Made by a program: the position numbers and the translations under genes | Source of the DNA: CBDCPI01 sp965220245 | GTDB taxonomy: Bacteria > Chloroflexota > Dehalococcoidia > Lucifugimonadales > UBA3495 | Assembly: GCA_965220245.1 (NCBI GenBank) | Contig: CBDCPI010000006.1 | Coordinates: 186,001-250,000, forward strand | Length of the DNA: 64,000 bases | Direction of reading: 5' to 3' | Part shown: positions 60,396 to 64,000 of the stretch, one piece after another | How the letters are laid out: each line of letters starts with the position of its first letter | Position numbering within the stretch: the stretch's first letter is position 1 | The notes under the pieces: generated by a model | Database searches by the model: none | Seen by the model: only the letters and a program-made list of their open reading frames with translations | Told to the model about the DNA's origin: nothing

Positions 60396-61328
60396 CTAGT
60401 TGGCCGGTCCGTCGGACTCGGCTAACGTGGGCTTTACCGCGTGGCCGCCGAATTGATTACGTAGGGCGGCCAGCAAGCGGGGGCCGAAGGGTTGGTCTTG
60501 GCGAGACCGGAAACGTTGTTGCAGGGAAAGGGTAATCACCGGCGCCGGGACCGCCAACTCCACCGATTCTTGCACCATCCAACGGCCTTCTCCGGAGTCA
60601 TCCACGTAGGCTTGCAGGCCAGTCAGTCCGGGGTCCTCGGCCAGAGCGGCGGCGGCTAGGTCCAGTAGCCAGGAACGGGCCACGCTGCCGTGGCGCCAAG
60701 TCTGGGCTACTTGGGCCAAGTCCAGGTCGAATTCTTTCTTGGCCTCCATAATTTCAAAGCCTTCGGCGTAGGCTTGCATCAAGCCGTACTCGACGCCGTT
60801 GTGGACCATCTTGACGAAATGCCCAGCGCCCACCGGTCCCACATGCCCCAGCCCTTGGTCTTCGCCGGGCGCCAGGGTTTGGAAGATGGGGAGCAAACGC
60901 TGGAATACCTCGGTTTTGCCGCCGATCATCAGAGAGTAGCCTTCGGTCAATCCCCAAATGCCGCCGCTGGTGCCCACGTCCATAAAGTCGATGCCGTGGC
61001 TGGACAGCATCTCGGCGCGGCGCATACTGTCCTTGTAGTTGGCATTGCCTCCGTCCAGCACCGTATCGCCGGGCGCCAGCAAGGGGACTAAGCTATCAAT
61101 GGTGTCCTCGGTGGGCTGTCCGGCCGGTACCATCACCCAGACGGCCCGGGGTTGGGACAAGCAACCCACCAAGGCACCCAATGATGCGGCTCCCACCGCG
61201 CCGTCGGCTAGGCTGGAAGCCACCGCCTCCGCGCTCTGGTCGTAAGTTACTACCCGGTGCCCGCCTTGCAGCAAGCGGAGCACCATGTTGCCGCCCATAC
61301 GGCCCAACCCGATCATCCCGATTTCCAT
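60396..61328 (-). CDS. gnd: 6-phosphogluconate dehydrogenase (YqeC/GndA type)
   Basis: 310 residues from ATG 61328 (AAGGGG 6 bases upstream); the frame is open for another 63 codons across a family D repeat. N-terminal NADP-binding MIGLGRMGGNMVLRLLQGGHRVVTYD, DGGNANYKDSMRRAEMLSSHGIDFMDVGTSGG and the catalytic HFVKMVHNGVEYGLMQAYAEGFEIM. The length of about 300 fits the short decarboxylating form. Oxidises 6-phosphogluconate to ribulose-5-phosphate, next to pgi. Confidence 0.9.
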   Translation of the reverse strand: MEIGMIGLGRMGGNMVLRLLQGGHRVVTYDQSAEAVASSLADGAVGAASLGALVGCLSQPRAVWVMVPAGQPTEDTIDSLVPLLAPGDTVLDGGNANYKDSMRRAEMLSSHGIDFMDVGTSGGIWGLTEGYSLMIGGKTEVFQRLLPIFQTLAPGEDQGLGHVGPVGAGHFVKMVHNGVEYGLMQAYAEGFEIMEAKKEFDLDLAQVAQTWRHGSVARSWLLDLAAAALAEDPGLTGLQAYVDDSGEGRWMVQESVELAVPAPVITLSLQQRFRSRQDQPFGPRLLAALRNQFGGHAVKPTLAESDGPAN

Positions 61329-61370
61329 CAAGTCCCCTTGGTGTTTCGTCAACTTAAATCGGATAAATGC

Positions 61371-61465
61371 GGCGACCAAGGCAACCACAAGGGTTGCCCC
61401 TACATTTCTACGTTTCGGTATTGTGGCCATCGTAGCGGCGCCCCTTGTGGGCGCCCAGTGGTCGT
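61371..61465. repeat. Family D repeat, copy 3
   Basis: GCGACCAAGGCAACCACAAG + GGTTGCCCCTACA, then GGCGCCCCTTGTGGGCGCC. It lies between pgi and gnd. Confidence 0.7.
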
Positions 61466-61513
61466 AGTGGCCGACTCCGCCCAAAATCTCCCTCCCAATA
61501 TCTCCAATGAAGT

Positions 61514-63169
61514 TCAAGGAGCAACCAAGCCGGACAAGCCGGCTACCGGGTCTTGGCCCAAGTGGACCCGAACCACCCGCCGGCCGGCTTTACGTAGGGC
61601 CGCCATATCCCCGGCAGCTTGGGCATCCGCCAACATCCTGAAGCTAAAGCCTTGGTTGGGGATTGCCAGCTCCTGAGGATGGTCAGCCGTAAGCTGGAGA
61701 AACAGACCGGAATCGGGGCCGCCCTTGTGCAGTTGGCCGGTGGAGTGAAGGAACCGAGGACCGTAGCCGAGAGTTGTAGCCACACCATACCGCTGGATGG
61801 TCTTACTCCGTAGCGCAGCCAACGCTTGGTTCAACTCCGGCGTCTGGTGGAGGTAGGCCATGATCGCCATATAATCGCTGGCCTTGGCGTCAGCCAGCAG
61901 GTTAGTCAGAGATGCGGTGGGTTCCATCGCCAGAGATTGGCCGGTGCCTTGATACTGCCCGAGCAGAGAGTCGGTCAGGTCCTTTGACGCTTGGACGTTT
62001 GGTTGGTCGAAGGGGTTGACGCCCAGGTAGCCGCCAGCCATGGCCGTAGCCATCTCCCACCGAAAGAACTCGGCCCCAAGGCCGTACTCGTCTGGCAAAT
62101 CAAAGCGCATCACCGGATGCCCGGCATTCTGGACAGCCTCGATGGCAGCGTCCGTAGCGCTATTGTCCTCTTCGCTTAATCTCAGGTACACAAAAAACCG
62201 GTCTTGGCCATAGTGTTCCGGGGATGCAAGCGGCTCCCCGGCCACCGGAACGATTCCCAGGCCCTCTTTCCCGGTGCTCTCGGCGATCAACTGCTCCACC
62301 CAGAGGCCGAAGCTGGCGATTGCCGGAGAGGTGATCAGGGTAAGCTTGTCGCGCCCTTGGCGGGCCAGCAAGGCCATCGCTACGCCGAGCCAAGTAGCGG
62401 GATTATCATTGGTCGGGATGTTGGGAACGCACCGGTTCCGCATGGCGTCGGCGCGGTACAGTAACTTCTCGACATTGATGCCGGTTATAGTCGCAGGGAC
62501 CAATCCAAAGTAGGACAAGACCGAGTAACGGCCCCCGATGTCGGACGGGTTGAGAAACACCCGGCGAAAGCCTTGGTCTTTAGCTAATCTTTCCAGGACC
62601 GTTCCGGGGTCGGTGACCGCGATGAAGTGCCGCCCCGCTCGTTCTTTATCCACCGCTTTTTCCACCAGGTCTCGGAAGTAGACGTAGAACATGTTCGGTT
62701 CGGTGGTGGAGCCGGACTTGGATGAGACCAGGAACAGGGTTGTCGCCGGGTCTATTGCTTGGGCGACGGCGCTTACCCAAGCGGGAACGGTCGAGTCCAG
62801 CACGATTAACTCAGGGTATCCGGGGGCGCTGCCGAAGGACTGGCGCAAGACCTCCGGCCCCAAGCTGCTGCCTCCCATGCCCAACAGCACCAAGTGGCGA
62901 AAGCCCTCGCCGCGTATCTCTTGGGCAAAGGCAGCCAACGCCGGTAATTGCTGCTCCATGAAGCCGCTGACGGTGAGCCAGCCCAGCCGGTTGGTGATTT
63001 CGGTAGGGTCCGGCTTCCACACCGTATGGTCCCCCCACCAAATGCGGGGAACAACCTCGTCTTGGCGCAGCTTTTCCAAGGCAGCTTCCACCCTGGGCAA
63101 ATAGGCTCCCAACGAGACGCCTGTGGGTTGGCGCTCCCCAGCCTTCGGTTGGGAGTCCGGTTCGTTCAC
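61514..63169 (-). CDS. pgi: Glucose-6-phosphate isomerase
   Basis: 551 residues, GTG start. SIS-type PGI: LGMGGSSLGPEVLRQSFG, LVSSKSGSTTEPN, NPSDIGGRYSVLSYFG, LFVWRLSEED-like FVYLRLSEEDNSATDAAI and FDQPNVQASKDL near the end. Interconverts glucose-6-P and fructose-6-P. Longer than a classical single-domain enzyme and similar to the isomerase half of transaldolase/PGI fusions; no transaldolase domain is attached. It starts one base after the ridA stop, so the two are coupled. Confidence 0.88.
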   Translation of the reverse strand: MNEPDSQPKAGERQPTGVSLGAYLPRVEAALEKLRQDEVVPRIWWGDHTVWKPDPTEITNRLGWLTVSGFMEQQLPALAAFAQEIRGEGFRHLVLLGMGGSSLGPEVLRQSFGSAPGYPELIVLDSTVPAWVSAVAQAIDPATTLFLVSSKSGSTTEPNMFYVYFRDLVEKAVDKERAGRHFIAVTDPGTVLERLAKDQGFRRVFLNPSDIGGRYSVLSYFGLVPATITGINVEKLLYRADAMRNRCVPNIPTNDNPATWLGVAMALLARQGRDKLTLITSPAIASFGLWVEQLIAESTGKEGLGIVPVAGEPLASPEHYGQDRFFVYLRLSEEDNSATDAAIEAVQNAGHPVMRFDLPDEYGLGAEFFRWEMATAMAGGYLGVNPFDQPNVQASKDLTDSLLGQYQGTGQSLAMEPTASLTNLLADAKASDYMAIMAYLHQTPELNQALAALRSKTIQRYGVATTLGYGPRFLHSTGQLHKGGPDSGLFLQLTADHPQELAIPNQGFSFRMLADAQAAGDMAALRKAGRRVVRVHLGQDPVAGLSGLVAP

Positions 63170-63170
63170 C

Positions 63171-63635
63171 TTAGTCGCGGACCTCGATTACGCAGTCCAC
63201 GATGACCGCAGTGTTTCCGGGCAACGCCCCCATGCCGGGGGCCGACCGGCTGTGCCGCCCTTGGTCACCGAACACGGCGACGAACAAGTCCGATGCGCCG
63301 TCCACGACGCGGGGTTGGTCCACAAAGTTCGGGGCACTGTTGACCATGCCGACCACTTTTAGAATGCGGCTGACTTTGTCCAAGTCCCCAAGCTCGGCTT
63401 TCATCCGGGCCAATAGGTTCAGCGCAGCCCAGCGGGCCGCCTCATAGCCTTGGTCCACCGTCAGGTCGTCGCCCAACTTGCCGGTTATGCTGGCCCCGTC
63501 GGCCATTCGAGAGCCCACGCCGGCCATCCACATAAGGTTGCCGCTCCTGGTGACGGGCAGGTAATTGCCCACCGGCGCCGGCGGGGTGGGCAACTGGTAA
63601 CCCATGCTTGCCAGCTTGGACTCCACTATCGACAT
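63171..63635 (-). CDS. RidA family protein
   Basis: 154 residues, ATG. YjgF/RidA fold: NYLPVTRSGNLMWMAGVGSRM, AARWAALNLLARMKAELGDLDKVSRILKVVGMVNS and the C-terminal SAPGMGALPGNTAVIVDCVIEV. RidA proteins hydrolyse reactive 2-aminoacrylate-type imines, with a key Arg in the archetype; a related activity is assumed. It lies 16 bases after gmhA and 1 base before pgi. Confidence 0.85.
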   Translation of the reverse strand: MSIVESKLASMGYQLPTPPAPVGNYLPVTRSGNLMWMAGVGSRMADGASITGKLGDDLTVDQGYEAARWAALNLLARMKAELGDLDKVSRILKVVGMVNSAPNFVDQPRVVDGASDLFVAVFGDQGRHSRSAPGMGALPGNTAVIVDCVIEVRD

Positions 63636-63651
63636 ATAAACCGCTCCTAGG

Positions 63652-64000
63652 TTAGGACGTGAACCGGGTCTTGTATTCGGCGGTCATTGCCCTTTGGGCA
63701 ACCTCGCAGATAATGTGCCCAATGGTTATGTGGGCTTCTTGGACCCGGGGCACACTCTTGGCGGGGACTTCGATTACTATGTCAGCGATTTCGCTGATAG
63801 GGCCGCCTTCGCCGGACAACGCCACCGTCCGAGCGCCCAGCCTATTAGCCGCGACTAGCCCGTTGATTACGTTCGGGGAGCTTCCGCTGGTGCTCAACCC
63901 GATTGCCAGGTCGCCTTCCTTCACTATGGCCTCAATCTGGCGGCTGAACACTTCTTGGTATCCAAGGTCATTGCTGACCGCCGTCAGCAGTGCGGTGTTG
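63652..64000 (-). CDS. gmhA: SIS-domain phosphoheptose isomerase (partial)
   Basis: At least 115 residues to the stop; the 5' end lies beyond the window. Visible: NTALLTAVSNDLGYQEVFSRQI, LAIGLSTSGSSPNVINGL (the SIS phosphosugar-binding loop) and VQEAHITIGHIICEV. This matches sedoheptulose-7-phosphate isomerase (GmhA), first step of ADP-heptose synthesis; a related ketose-aldose isomerase is possible. Confidence 0.85.
   Translation of the reverse strand, partial: NTALLTAVSNDLGYQEVFSRQIEAIVKEGDLAIGLSTSGSSPNVINGLVAANRLGARTVALSGEGGPISEIADIVIEVPAKSVPRVQEAHITIGHIICEVAQRAMTAEYKTRFTS

Overview
This is a chromosomal window from a moderately GC-rich bacterium. The suggested lineage is Chloroflexota, Dehalococcoidia or SAR202-like. 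That is an inference from gene content: several luciferase-like flavin monooxygenases, adjacent DUF1800/DUF1501 genes, a UGSC-type selenoprotein, a GuaB3-type enzyme and a lone 5S rRNA gene. No 16S or 23S gene is present to settle it. Shine-Dalgarno sites are strong, and many genes start at GTG or TTG.

Layout. 0-8 kb: a tubulin/FtsZ-like GTPase, two thioredoxin-fold lipoproteins, an O6-alkylguanine repair protein, an alpha/beta hydrolase, a B12-radical SAM enzyme and a small coiled-coil membrane protein. 8-19 kb: an IS5-family element, DnaE, a zinc-ribbon-like protein, a two-gene unit containing an in-frame-UGA selenoprotein (missed by any ordinary ORF call), an IS903-group element just upstream of it, a heptad-repeat protein, GuaB3 and 5S rRNA. 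19-25 kb: ClpC, RadA, MoaE and MoaD. 25-39 kb: catabolic genes (TPR protein, hydantoinase-like and deaminase-like amidohydrolases, two LLM oxidoreductases, amidase, hydrolases, Rieske oxygenase) and a nuclease-like/cold-shock fusion. 39-45 kb: NHL, DUF1501 and DUF1800 genes in one minus-strand series split by an IS with an 11-bp target duplication. 45.5-48 kb: a frameshifted PD-(D/E)XK-like gene, a small antitoxin-like gene and a tandemly duplicated pair of HEPN/PaREP1-like genes. 48-56.5 kb: hydrolases, a ThDP enzyme, a DAO-type oxidase, an SDR and a third LLM enzyme. 56.7-60.4 kb: a 2-oxoacid dehydrogenase E1alpha, E1beta and E2 set whose E2 has two E3-binding domains. 60.4-64 kb: sugar-phosphate genes (gnd, pgi, ridA, gmhA).

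The intergenic space is packed with four dispersed palindromic repeat families, called A to D here, and several MITE-like elements. Some form protein termini: the start region of one lipoprotein gene, the RadA tail, and the stop codons of two other genes.

The two strongest signals are the UGSC selenoprotein, whose UGA is followed by a bacterial SECIS-like hairpin with a GGUCU loop, and the duplicated HEPN pair. In each HEPN pair one member keeps the R-x5-H motif and the other has lost it, with ATGA coupling between the two genes.
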